Shown: one piece after another, positions 8,459 to 16,182 of the stretch
Layout: each line of letters opens with the position of its first letter
Position numbering within the stretch: position 1 is the first letter of the stretch
DNA from: Gemmataceae bacterium
GTDB lineage: Bacteria; Planctomycetota; Planctomycetia; Gemmatales; Gemmataceae
Direction: 5' to 3'
DNA: 41,994 nucleotides
Assembly (NCBI GenBank): GCA_009692005.1
Contig: SHZZ01000031.1
Coordinates: 1 to 41,994 of the forward strand
The notes under the pieces: generated by a model
The model's database searches: none
The model's input: only the letters and a program-made list of their open reading frames with translations
What the model was told of the DNA's origin: nothing
Position numbers and translations under genes: made by a program

Positions 8459-8980
8459 TTACTCCTTGCCCTTTTCAGAAGTCTTTTCCACTTTGCCCTT
8501 AATATCACTGGCGTCGGCCTCTAGCACGATGTCGATGACATTTTCTTTTTTCTCAATGGTGAAGGAGAGTCCGCTGGTTTTGTAATCGTTGTACTTGGCT
8601 GGAATGGATGACGCGGCCTTTTTTTCCACCTTCCCTTCGATGGGGTTGCCTTCATCATCGACGGCTGGTCCGCTGCCGTGAATCAAGGGAGTAATGCGGG
8701 CCAGGGACGGGCCGGCGAAGGCGCCCTTGCCCTTGTCGAAAGTTTCCAATTCATAGGATCCATCGGGCTTGACCTTGGCCGTTGACGAGCGCCCCTTGGT
8801 CACTTCGGCCTGAGAGACAAATTCCACCAGCCCCTCGGTGACGACCTTGCCATCTTTGAATTTTACCGTGCCTTTGACAGAGTAGACAGGAATGGCGGTG
8901 TTGGGCGAGACGGAGGTTCCCTCCCCGCCACAGCCGGCCAGGGTTAAAGCCAAAAGTCCGAGGAAGCCAGTTCGAAGCAT
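8459..8980 (-). CDS. Small lipoprotein of the DUF1559-associated type, second gene of the operon
   Basis: The 173-residue product begins MLRTGFLGLLALTLAGCGG, with lipobox LAGC. A GTGAGGTG ribosome binding site precedes ATG 8980. The mature domain follows the pattern YSVKGTVKFKDGKVV, VEFVSQAEVTKGRSS, PDGSYELETFDKGKGAFAG and AKYNDYKTSGLSFTIE, which aligns by eye with the gene upstream, so the two are paralogs. The tail is charged and Lys/Glu-rich (EKTSEKGKE). Gaps to both neighbours are under ten bases. Function is unknown; a structural or periplasm-facing beta-sandwich domain is likely. Confidence 0.83.
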   Translation of the reverse strand: MLRTGFLGLLALTLAGCGGEGTSVSPNTAIPVYSVKGTVKFKDGKVVTEGLVEFVSQAEVTKGRSSTAKVKPDGSYELETFDKGKGAFAGPSLARITPLIHGSGPAVDDEGNPIEGKVEKKAASSIPAKYNDYKTSGLSFTIEKKENVIDIVLEADASDIKGKVEKTSEKGKE

Positions 8981-8988
8981 GGTTCACC

Positions 8989-9417
8989 TCACTTGGGATC
9001 AATGACCAGAGAAATGGAATTTTCCTTGGGCTCTACTTTAGCTTTTAAGCTGCTGGATTGGTAGGAGGAATATCGATTGGGAATGAAAACAGATTGTTTT
9101 TTCACATCCCCCTTTGTCGGGTCGAATTCGGAAGGTGGATTGACCAGGATAACGAGAGCATCGCCAGCGTAAGCGCCTTTGCCCCTGCCTGGGGTTTCCA
9201 GTTCAAATGAGCCATCGGGCTGGATATTGCCGCTGGAGTTTTTCCCCTTGGACTCTGGCGCTTGCGAGGTGAATTCGATAATGCCCCCTGTCACCGCTTT
9301 GCCTTGGGAATATTTAACAGTTCCCTTGACTGGATAAATAGCGGGCTCGCCCCCGCCGCAGCCAACCAGCGCCGTGATCATCAGGGCAATCAGGGCAAGG
9401 GACAGGGTTTTTCTCAT
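8989..9417 (-). CDS. Small lipoprotein of the DUF1559-associated type, first gene of the operon
   Basis: The 142-residue product begins MRKTLSLALIALMITALVGCGGG, with lipobox LVGC. The mature part repeats the family pattern: YPVKGTVKYSQGKAV, IEFTSQAPESKGKNSS, PDGSFELETPGRGKGAYAGDA, NRYSSYQSSSLKAKVE, then a final strand. It leads a three-gene minus-strand operon of related lipoproteins (9417 to 8044) that probably arose by tandem duplication. It is divergent from the DUF1559 gene at 9599 across a 181-base gap containing an 18-base dyad at 9485-9502. No strong ribosome binding site is visible before the ATG. Confidence 0.83.
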   Translation of the reverse strand: MRKTLSLALIALMITALVGCGGGEPAIYPVKGTVKYSQGKAVTGGIIEFTSQAPESKGKNSSGNIQPDGSFELETPGRGKGAYAGDALVILVNPPSEFDPTKGDVKKQSVFIPNRYSSYQSSSLKAKVEPKENSISLVIDPK

Positions 9418-9484
9418 GGCTTGGGTCGCAAAAATGAAAGTAGAAATAACCGCGAATGAGGTTGCTTTACACCCCCAACAAAGA

Positions 9485-9502
9485 CCTATACTTATCTATA
9501 GG
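9485..9502. promoter_or_regulatory. Possible operator dyad between divergent lipoprotein and DUF1559 genes
   Basis: CCTATA (9485-9490) and TATAGG (9497-9502) form a perfect two-fold symmetric site with a six-base centre, in the middle of a divergent intergenic region. The size and symmetry suit a dimeric regulator, but the A/T-rich half-sites could also be part of promoter elements. No other evidence supports it. Confidence 0.25.
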
Positions 9503-9598
9503 GAATAGGCGAGGATCTTGCTCCTTTCCGAAGCCGGTTTCCACGAATTTGTTTTTTCATTTTAATAATTGAGGAGCAGCCTATTTTGGGGAGATTTC

Positions 9599-10555
9599 AT
9601 GACGCGTTTAAAGAAAAAGGGCTTTACCCTGATTGAACTCTTGGTAGTGATTGCTATTATTGCCATCCTGATTGGTTTACTTTTGCCCGCGGTGCAGAAA
9701 GTGCGCGAGGCGGCGGCGCGGACACAATGCAACAATAATTTGAAACAGTTGGGGCTGGCTGTCCACAATTTCCAAAGCACTTATGGGAATTTTCCCCCGG
9801 CCCGCACGGAGGACCTTTACCTCACTTGGGCTGTCCTCGTGCTGCCCTATGTTGAACAGGAATCCCTGTACAAAAAGTTTGACCAAACCCAACGGTATTA
9901 CAATCAACCGACCGCCGGCGGGGACCCCCGCATCGCCGAGGTCAAGGCCTTCTTCTGCCCCTCTTTCCCCCGCACTACGCGGATCAGCGCCAGCGGCGAC
10001 GGCACCGGCGCTGGTTCCCATAACCCGGGCTCCTGCGCCGACTACGCTGGTGTCTCAGGCTCGCAAGAACGCTACAACCCCAACCCGGCGCCTGCCGGAT
10101 GGCAGAACTGGCGCGACGGCGATGGCGCCAACGGCGCCTTCAAACGCGCCATTAAACCCGGGCCCAGCATCCGTGGCGAGATCTCCTTTGCCAAATTATC
10201 CGACGGCACCAGCAACACTTTTCTCATTGGCGAAAAGCATGTCGCTCCTCAGTGGTTCGGGGTGGGCGCCGCCAGCGCCTCGGGAAATGGCGGCGATGGC
10301 TCCATTTATAATGCCGACCACGAATGGCACTTCGTTCGCGTCGCAGGGCCGGGCTATCCTTTGGCTTCCAGCCCCACCGACACTACCGCCGCCGTCACCA
10401 GCGTTCACCATTCCATATATGGCAGCTACCACAGTGGCGTTGTCAATTTCGCTTTTTGCGATGCCAGCGTCAGGGGAGTCAACAAGTCAACCAGCACCGC
10501 CACCTTGGGGCTTCTGGCCCAGCGCGACGACGGCCTGGTCATTCCGGATTTTTGA
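9599..10555 (+). CDS. DUF1559 pseudopilin-like protein, copy 3
   Basis: The 318-residue product begins [19 protein letters not shown], a canonical prepilin leader with Gly before Phe, then a hydrophobic helix and [26 protein letters not shown], broken here only by the usual family variation. ATG 9599 is preceded by GGGGAG; the frame is open upstream from a TTG but lacks a leader. The C-terminal motif is [12 protein letters not shown], with Ala replacing Gly of the usual DG. Compared with copies 1 and 2 it has extra Gly/Ala/Ser-rich segments around residues 135-190 and 225-240. It is divergent from the lipoprotein operon and convergent with the protease gene at 10602. Confidence 0.9.
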   Translation: MTRLKKKGFTLIELLVVIAIIAILIGLLLPAVQKVREAAARTQCNNNLKQLGLAVHNFQSTYGNFPPARTEDLYLTWAVLVLPYVEQESLYKKFDQTQRYYNQPTAGGDPRIAEVKAFFCPSFPRTTRISASGDGTGAGSHNPGSCADYAGVSGSQERYNPNPAPAGWQNWRDGDGANGAFKRAIKPGPSIRGEISFAKLSDGTSNTFLIGEKHVAPQWFGVGAASASGNGGDGSIYNADHEWHFVRVAGPGYPLASSPTDTTAAVTSVHHSIYGSYHSGVVNFAFCDASVRGVNKSTSTATLGLLAQRDDGLVIPDF

Positions 10556-10601
10556 TCCCCAACTAATTCAGCCTTTAGCGTCACCCCTCTGACGCCTGCC
10601 C

Positions 10602-11561
10602 TCAGCGAGGAAGGTCGATCTCTTTCGCCCCTGGCCAGTGTGGGAAAGGGGCGGCTTTTTCTGAGACCAGGGTTTGGGCATTTCGAGGCAGCACATAGTG
10701 GGTGGACTGGGGTTTGAGCCAGAGTGCGTTGTGACCGATGTTGTGGCTCCCGTATTCGATCCACATGAAGCCGCTCTCTCCCCACTTTTCTCCCCAGGAA
10801 TTCTGGATCTTCCAGCAACCTTTGCCTTTCTTGTCGTCCCACCCGACAATCAGGACAAAATGGTTAATGGATTTTCCCTGCGTATTGGTTTGCAGGTGTT
10901 CGGCGAAGACGCCGCCGCGATATTTATGAAAGGCCGGGGTGGTGAAGACTCCGGCGGGGATTGGCCCGTGTTCGAGCAAGGCCTTCTTCAATTGCTCGAC
11001 TTCGGGAACCTTGGAGGAAATGCGATTCCAGGCGATGACACGAAAAGGAGTCCTAATGTTATCCTTTAACTTTGCTGGCTTGCCGGAGTAAGGGTAGTCT
11101 TTGAGTGATGCGGCGCCGTAATTGAGCAAGATGCCCATGGCGGATTCTTCGGTGTTTCCCCCAGGGTGCTGCGTGCGGTCAAGGATCGGCTGAGGCGACA
11201 AAACGGGAGCGTGTTCCGGGGTGTTGCGCAGAGCCCAGTTCCACTCGAGGGAAGCCACCGGGGCGTGAGTCCAGCAGGTGCCAAAGTGACCCTGCTGGTG
11301 AATGTAAACATCTTTGCGGAAATGGCACCAATCAAAGGCCGCCGCCGTGGCCTTGGGCAGCCGGTGTTTGACCTCCGGCAAGGTTTCGGGAAACTTCTTG
11401 TTAAAGGCATTGCGCAAGCCAATATCGATGGCCAGCAGCTCGCCACCGTTGGTCCTTGGCGTAGGAGGCTGGCCCCGAACTTTCTCCTGAACTGGAAACA
11501 AACCAAACAGTGAAAAGGACACGATGTAGACAGCCAAAACGATGAGTCGCACTCTGGGCAC
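10602..11561 (-). CDS. Exported papain-family (C1) cysteine peptidase
   Basis: The 319-residue product starts with GTG 11561 behind a good AAAGGA site and has a hydrophobic N-terminal signal (LIVLAVYIVSFSLFGLF). All papain landmarks are present: the oxyanion Gln and catalytic Cys in QQGHFGTCWTHA (Gln90, Cys96), the catalytic His in NHFVLIVGW (His234) and the Asn in QNSWGEKWGESGF (Asn254). The phrase LSPQPILD corresponds to LSEQ-LVDC of papain, with the usual Cys changed. The prosegment before the catalytic domain is short (about 60 residues after the signal) and lacks a clear ERFNIN motif, so it may not be made as a classic zymogen. It is a secreted or membrane-anchored endopeptidase; the target is unknown. 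Confidence 0.87.
   Translation of the reverse strand: MPRVRLIVLAVYIVSFSLFGLFPVQEKVRGQPPTPRTNGGELLAIDIGLRNAFNKKFPETLPEVKHRLPKATAAAFDWCHFRKDVYIHQQGHFGTCWTHAPVASLEWNWALRNTPEHAPVLSPQPILDRTQHPGGNTEESAMGILLNYGAASLKDYPYSGKPAKLKDNIRTPFRVIAWNRISSKVPEVEQLKKALLEHGPIPAGVFTTPAFHKYRGGVFAEHLQTNTQGKSINHFVLIVGWDDKKGKGCWKIQNSWGEKWGESGFMWIEYGSHNIGHNALWLKPQSTHYVLPRNAQTLVSEKAAPFPHWPGAKEIDLPR
10626..10660 (+). terminator. Possible intrinsic terminator for the DUF1559 gene, inside the 3' end of the convergent protease gene
   Basis: CGCCCCT (10626-10632) and AGGGGCG (10647-10653) form a seven-pair stem with a 14-base loop, followed after two bases by a run of five T (10656-10660). It points along the DUF1559 transcript and overlaps the last codons of the opposing gene. 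The loop is long, so confidence is moderate to low. Confidence 0.35.
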
Positions 11562-11659
11562 CTTATCCTTTCCTATTAGGAAGTAGCCACCCTCGAAAAA
11601 ACATTGTGGTGGCTCCCCGGGGGCACCGGCCGGCGGCGGGGTTGGCCAACCACGAAAGG

Positions 11660-11696
11660 GTAAAACAAATAAGGGCCAGGCCCGAAGGCCTGGCCT
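11660..11696 (-). terminator. Intrinsic terminator with UUCG tetraloop after the Gfo/Idh/MocA gene
   Basis: Read on the minus strand, GGCCAGGCC and GGCCTGGCC form a perfect nine-pair stem around TTCG (plus-strand stem arms 11687-11695 and 11674-11682), followed by the T-rich tract TTATTTGTTTTA. It lies about ten bases after the stop of the gene ending at 11706. This is a textbook rho-independent terminator. Confidence 0.8.
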
Positions 11697-11705
11697 GCGG
11701 CCGCC

Positions 11706-13013
11706 TTAAACTCCCTTGGGCACGGCCCAGTGGCCCCCTTCGCGGTATTGCCGTTTCACCCGGACATCGGCCTGGACCAGGTTGGTCACTTTTTCTTGTT
11801 CCGGGGAAAAATCAAAGCCTTGGCCGATCAGGCAGGCGGTGTTTCCCAGGTGGGCCAGCGCGGCGCTCAAGTGCCCCTCGGCAATTTCAGCGTTGGGAAC
11901 ATTCCCTGAGCGAACGCAATCGAGGAAATTTTGCTGGTGAGCGGGCAAGTCAAACTTGCCCTTCATCTCTTCGATGAGTTTATTTTTAGGTCCGAACATC
12001 TGCCATCCCGCGCCCTTGCCCAGAATAATCATTCCCTGGGTGCCATAGAAGGCGTTGCCGTTCTCGTGCCCTTCCTGCACATAAGGGGACCAGATGCGCT
12101 GTTCGAAAATAAGCTGGCGTGACTTGCCCGCCTTGCTGGCTCCGGGGTATTCAAAAACGCAGTACATGGTGTCGGGGAACTGCTGGTCGTCATCGAAGAA
12201 GGATTTGCCTCCAATGGCCGCGACCTTGGACGGGTGAGTATTGACGCCGAGCCCCCATCGTGCCAGGTCGATATCATGGACGCCGTCGTTGCCTGCGTCG
12301 CCGGTGCCGAAATCCAGCCACCAGCGCCAAATCCCGGGGAGCATGTTGGATTGATAGGGGCGCATTGGAGCCGGCCCAATCCAGAGGTCGTAGTCGAGTG
12401 AAGCGGGCGGTTGCGAGGTCTTGGTTTTGCCAATGTTGCGCCGAATCTGGCTGTTCCATGCCTTGGCCACGAGAACTTCACCAATGGCGCCGTCCTTGAT
12501 CCGTTTCATCGCTTCAATGGCGTGTGAAGAACTGCGGGCCTGCGTGCCGACCTGAACAATGCGCTTATTCCTTCGCGCTGCATCAACCATCAGCCTGCCT
12601 TCGCGGATGTTATGGCTGCAGGGCTTTTCCACATAAACATGCTTGCCTGCGTCGCAGGCGAGAATGGTGGCCGGGCCATGCCAATGGTCCGGCGTGGCGA
12701 TCCATACGGCGGCGACATTCTTATCGTCGTAAACCTGGCGCATATCCTGCACCGCCTTGGGTTCGACCCCCGTCGCGGCCTTCACGGATTTGGCCGCTGC
12801 TTCCAGCCGACCCTTGTCCGCGTCGCAGACATAATCCACCCGGACATCCTTCCGCTTCACCAGCAGGCTCAGGTGGTTGGACCCCATTCCCCCGGGGCCG
12901 ATCACACCCACCGACAGCACTTCTTCCTTGGCTTGCACGGGCCCGGCGATAAAGAATCCAGCGGTGGCCACGCTGGCGGTTTTCAGGAACTTCCTTCGCT
13001 TCGCTGATTCCAT
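11706..13013 (-). CDS. Twin-arginine-exported Gfo/Idh/MocA family oxidoreductase
   Basis: The 435-residue product carries a twin-arginine signal (AKRRKFLKTASVATAGFFIAG) ending near VQA, so it is probably exported folded with its cofactor. A Rossmann domain follows (VGVIGPGGMG, residues 35-44), with the family EKP motif at 129-131 (HVYVEKPCSHN) and the C-terminal dehydrogenase-type phrases DGVHDIDLARW and DYDLWIGPAP. The closest functional types are the glycoside or inositol-like NAD(H)-dependent oxidoreductases and glycosidases using transient 3-keto sugars. It is a single-gene unit with its own terminator and is divergent from YccF. The substrate is unknown; a periplasmic sugar is the best guess from the neighbourhood. 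Confidence 0.88.
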   Translation of the reverse strand: MESAKRRKFLKTASVATAGFFIAGPVQAKEEVLSVGVIGPGGMGSNHLSLLVKRKDVRVDYVCDADKGRLEAAAKSVKAATGVEPKAVQDMRQVYDDKNVAAVWIATPDHWHGPATILACDAGKHVYVEKPCSHNIREGRLMVDAARRNKRIVQVGTQARSSSHAIEAMKRIKDGAIGEVLVAKAWNSQIRRNIGKTKTSQPPASLDYDLWIGPAPMRPYQSNMLPGIWRWWLDFGTGDAGNDGVHDIDLARWGLGVNTHPSKVAAIGGKSFFDDDQQFPDTMYCVFEYPGASKAGKSRQLIFEQRIWSPYVQEGHENGNAFYGTQGMIILGKGAGWQMFGPKNKLIEEMKGKFDLPAHQQNFLDCVRSGNVPNAEIAEGHLSAALAHLGNTACLIGQGFDFSPEQEKVTNLVQADVRVKRQYREGGHWAVPKGV

Positions 13014-13173
13014 GGCTTTTACTCCAGGCAGGCAGGGTTCCGGGCAGTTGCCTCACTTTAACCCTTTCTTTTGGCATTTGCAAACGGGTTTGCTCCTGAA
13101 AAGTGATCCTTAACGGTTGATTCTGAAACGGTTATTCTGGCGATAGTGACTTCACCAATCTGGTTACTAGCAT

Positions 13174-13205
13174 TCCCGCCGGCCGGTGGCATCTTGCCGG
13201 CGGGA
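13174..13205. repeat. Perfect ten-base inverted repeat in a divergent gap
   Basis: TCCCGCCGGC (13174-13183) and GCCGGCGGGA (13196-13205) pair perfectly around a 12-base spacer. The element lies between divergent genes in a 264-base gap, so it is not a terminator for either. It resembles a dispersed palindromic (REP-like) element or an operator. No second identical copy is visible in this window. Confidence 0.4.
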
Positions 13206-13262
13206 GGCCAGCGCGGCCGGATGGACTAAGTTTAAGGCCGCCCCGCTGAGGCAAGTCGATTC

Positions 13263-13271
13263 TGTTATACT
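13263..13271 (+). promoter_or_regulatory. Extended -10 promoter giving a probably leaderless yccF transcript
   Basis: TGTTATACT contains TG, one base, then TATACT (13266-13271), an excellent extended -10 element. Only six bases separate it from the ATG at 13278, so transcription should begin at or next to the start codon. No Shine-Dalgarno precedes the ATG and no convincing -35 is present, which is typical for extended -10 promoters. Confidence 0.5.
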
Positions 13272-13277
13272 GTAGCC

Positions 13278-13745
13278 ATGCTAAGCATTGACGATCCCCA
13301 TGGCGTGACACGGGCCCGCAAGGCTTTGGGCATTCCCGATCAACCGGGGGCGACATGGGTACTTGGCATCGTGGGGAATATCCTCTGGTTGATCCTCGGC
13401 GGGGCCATTATCGCGGCGGCCTATTTCGCTGGCGCAGTGGCCCTTTGCCTTACCATATTTGGAATCCCCTTTGGTACCCAGCTTTTTAAATTGGGCTTTC
13501 TCGCCTTGTGGCCGGTTGGAACAGAAGTGCTCAACCAAGGAACTGCTTTTGGCTGCCTGGGCGTGTTGGGAAATGTTATCTGGTTTCTCTGCGACGGGGC
13601 GCTGGTGTCGGCCCTGCATTTGATCCTGGCCGGGCTGTTCGCCATCACGATTGTTCTTTTACCCTTCGCAGTGCAGCACTGCAAGCTGGCTACTATTGCC
13701 CTGGCGCCTTTCTCTTTTCAAATTGCCTGGCCGAATCCTGATTAA
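13278..13745 (+). CDS. yccF: YccF (DUF307) family inner-membrane protein
   Basis: The 155-residue product contains two repeats of the YccF domain, each an Asn-containing hydrophobic helix followed by a short motif. These are GNILWLILGGAI with TIFGIPFGTQLFKLGFLALWP, and GNVIWFLCDGAL with TIVLLPFAVQHCKLATIALAPF (given here in pieces and divergent in the second repeat). It is a small polytopic membrane protein of unknown function found widely in bacteria. The start is the ATG right behind an extended -10 promoter, with no ribosome binding site. Its TAA stop abuts the stop of the opposite-strand gene with no gap. Family assignment is good; the gene name is by homology only. Confidence 0.8.
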   Translation: MLSIDDPHGVTRARKALGIPDQPGATWVLGIVGNILWLILGGAIIAAAYFAGAVALCLTIFGIPFGTQLFKLGFLALWPVGTEVLNQGTAFGCLGVLGNVIWFLCDGALVSALHLILAGLFAITIVLLPFAVQHCKLATIALAPFSFQIAWPNPD

Positions 13746-14651
13746 TTAGACATCGCAAACGGCTACCGCCTGGCGCAGGCCCTCTCGCGGGTTGCGCGTG
13801 GGAATGAATTCATGCCCGACAAATCCCTTGTAGCCCAGTTCCAGCAGTTGTTTCATCACCGCCGGGTAGTGAATCTCCTGGGTCTCGTCGAGTTCATTGC
13901 GTCCAGGGTTCCCCGCCGTGTGAATGTGCCCAAGGATTTCTTTGCACTCTTGCAGCCTTCGCATGACATCGCCATGCATGATCTGCACATGATAAATGTC
14001 GAAGAGTATTTTCACGCGCGGCGAGCCAACCTTCCTCACCACCCTTGCCAGCCAGTCGAGATCGTCCCCTTGGTATCCCGGATGGCCTTTCATCGGGTGG
14101 GACGCATCCCGCGTGTTGAGGTGCTCGATGCAAAGGGTCACCTTCCATTTCTCGGCCAAGGCAGCAGCCTGTTTCAAGCTGGCCAGGCAGTGTTTTTCGG
14201 CGTCCTCAAGGGAGATAACCGCACTTTTTGGATTGTCCGGCTCGGTGAATTTGAACCCAACAAAACCAATGACACTGGGCACCCCGGCCTGTGAGCAGGC
14301 TTGCATGGTCTCGCCAGTTTTTTGAATTAACTCGTCTCGGTGGGCTGGGTTGTTAAACCCGCGCTTGAAACCGCCCGGCATGCCGTTCGAGGCGATGGCG
14401 ATTTCCAATCCCTGCTTCTTCACCGTGGCGAACTGTTCCGGGCGCAAGAGCTCAATGGAAACGCAGCCGGCGCCTTTGGCCTCCTGGCAAAGTTTGTCCA
14501 GCGTCCATTTTTCTCCCTGCGACATAAAGCACCAGGAGCAGGCCGAATGGCGGATGCGCCCTTTCCCCTGGGGGGGTTGAGCAAAGGCCAGGGAGGGAAG
14601 TGTGGCGGCGCTGGCGGTCAGCGCCTGTCGGCGGGTGTATTCTCTGGCCAT
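13746..14651 (-). CDS. Exported TIM-barrel sugar isomerase/epimerase (hydroxypyruvate isomerase-like)
   Basis: The 301-residue product is an AP-endonuclease-2-like TIM barrel close to hydroxypyruvate isomerase. Visible active-site residues are Glu176 (LCIEHLN), Asp218 and His221 (ILFDIYHVQ), His244 (GHIHTAG), Arg251-Asn-Glu and Glu281 (VGHEF), the metal and substrate positions of the family. Unusually for an isomerase it has a twin-arginine signal (EYTRRQALTASAATLPSLAFA), so it is predicted to work outside the cytoplasm, as is common in planctomycetes. A good AAAGGA-type site precedes ATG 14651. It is the last gene of a four-gene minus-strand operon, 13 bases after the sulfatase stop. Epimerase or keto-sugar lyase activity is equally possible. 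Confidence 0.85.
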   Translation of the reverse strand: MAREYTRRQALTASAATLPSLAFAQPPQGKGRIRHSACSWCFMSQGEKWTLDKLCQEAKGAGCVSIELLRPEQFATVKKQGLEIAIASNGMPGGFKRGFNNPAHRDELIQKTGETMQACSQAGVPSVIGFVGFKFTEPDNPKSAVISLEDAEKHCLASLKQAAALAEKWKVTLCIEHLNTRDASHPMKGHPGYQGDDLDWLARVVRKVGSPRVKILFDIYHVQIMHGDVMRRLQECKEILGHIHTAGNPGRNELDETQEIHYPAVMKQLLELGYKGFVGHEFIPTRNPREGLRQAVAVCDV

Positions 14652-14664
14652 AATCCTTTTCCTT

Positions 14665-16137
14665 TCAGCGGATTTTCGGGTCGGGCAGCGCCGAGCCGAT
14701 TCCTAAGTCCAACGGCATGGGGTCTTTCTCCAGCCCGAGTTCCTTCTTCAGCCGTTCCAGCTCGGCCCGCAACTCGGCCTGCCGGGTTGCCTGTCGCGGG
14801 TCGCGGGCCAGGTTCACCCGTTCCCCGGGATCGTTTTTCAAGTCGTAGAGTTCCGCCATATGCTTGTCGGGGGAACCATCGCCATGCGGGTAGTGGATGA
14901 ACTTCCACTCCTCGGTTCTCACGCCGCGGACATTTGGGGTGTAAGAGAACTGCTTCTCGTAGTTGTAATAGTAAAGGAAGGACTTGCGCCAGTTGGGGTC
15001 GCCTTTTTGCACCAGGCTCACCCAGGAGCGGCCCTGAATATTTTTCAAAGGAGGGGCCTGGCAGAGTTCCAAAATACTGGGCGCCATGTCGATGGTGAGG
15101 ACCAACTGGTTGATAGCTTTTGGCCTATCCCTTTTGCCCAGGGAAGGATGGCGGGCCAAGATGGGCACGCGAATGGAGGGTTCATGCATGGCGCGCTTAT
15201 CGACCATGCCGTGTTCGCCGTTGAGCAGACCGTTGTCGCCCATGAAGATTACCAGGGTATTTTCGAGTTCGTTTCTTTTCTCCAACAGCTTGAGCAGCCT
15301 TCCCACGCTGTCATCGACGGAGAGGATGGTGGACCAGTAGGCGCGGGTCATCGATTCAAAATCCTTGACGGCGGCGGGAGAGGAGTCGGGGAATTTCTTG
15401 CGGAAATCAAAAAGCGGTCCGTAGATGCCATGCCAGGTTCCCAGGCGCTGCTTGATCCACCCTGGCTTGTCCTCGAGTTTAAAAGCGGTGTCGGGGTATT
15501 TGACTTCGACATCATCAAAGGCCTTGGCGTGCTTGGGATGGGGCACATAAAAGCTATGAGGGGCCTTGTGGCCGAGCATGCACAACCACGGTTTTCCTGC
15601 CTCCTGCTGGTCAATCCATTGCTCCGCCATCTCTGTCACCACGGAAGTGTAATACCCTTTGACGACCTCTCTTTTGCCAGCGATGTTGAATTCGTTGTCG
15701 AAGTATTTCCCCTGTCCCTTGTGGGTGACGAAGTAATCGAAACCGGGGCGCCGGGAGTCATTGTCTTCTCCCATGTGCCATTTGCCGAAATAGGAAGTGG
15801 CGTACCCAGTGTCGTGCAAGGCTCTGGGAAAACTGGCTAGGTCGCCGGGGTATTCGGTGAAATTGTTCATTACTCCATGCGTATGCGCATACTGGCCGCT
15901 GAGGATGGAAGCTCTGCTGGGCGAGCAAAGTGAGGTGGTGCAGAAAGCGTTTTTGAAATGCACGCCTTCCCTGGCCAGGCGGTCGATGTTTGGGGTGTTC
16001 AGATGGGGGTGGCCGGCGCAACTCAGGCAGTCCCAGCGCAGATCGTCACAGAGGATGAAGAGAACATTGGGCCGCTCGGCGGCCGATGCGGGAATCCCCG
16101 CAAGAAACAGCGTTAGTATGAATATCCACCGTGGCAT
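14665..16137 (-). CDS. Secreted type I (formylglycine) sulfatase
   Basis: The 490-residue product has a signal peptide ([20 protein letters not shown]) and the sulfatase fold. [15 protein letters not shown] holds the calcium-binding Asp pair (31-32), and CSPSR (Cys71) is the C-x-P-S-R maturation site where Cys becomes formylglycine. GKWHMG and [13 protein letters not shown] complete the active site. The Cys type needs a formylglycine-generating enzyme or anaerobic maturase, which is not encoded in the window. Substrates are sulfated glycans by analogy with the very large planctomycete sulfatase families; specificity cannot be read from sequence. AAAGGTGA precedes the ATG. It lies in an operon, 45 bases after the Gfo/Idh/MocA gene and 13 before the isomerase. 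Confidence 0.93.
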   Translation of the reverse strand: MPRWIFILTLFLAGIPASAAERPNVLFILCDDLRWDCLSCAGHPHLNTPNIDRLAREGVHFKNAFCTTSLCSPSRASILSGQYAHTHGVMNNFTEYPGDLASFPRALHDTGYATSYFGKWHMGEDNDSRRPGFDYFVTHKGQGKYFDNEFNIAGKREVVKGYYTSVVTEMAEQWIDQQEAGKPWLCMLGHKAPHSFYVPHPKHAKAFDDVEVKYPDTAFKLEDKPGWIKQRLGTWHGIYGPLFDFRKKFPDSSPAAVKDFESMTRAYWSTILSVDDSVGRLLKLLEKRNELENTLVIFMGDNGLLNGEHGMVDKRAMHEPSIRVPILARHPSLGKRDRPKAINQLVLTIDMAPSILELCQAPPLKNIQGRSWVSLVQKGDPNWRKSFLYYYNYEKQFSYTPNVRGVRTEEWKFIHYPHGDGSPDKHMAELYDLKNDPGERVNLARDPRQATRQAELRAELERLKKELGLEKDPMPLDLGIGSALPDPKIR

Positions 16138-16182
16138 GTTAATTCACCTTTCCGCATCAGCATACCCGAAGCGCGGGGGCGG

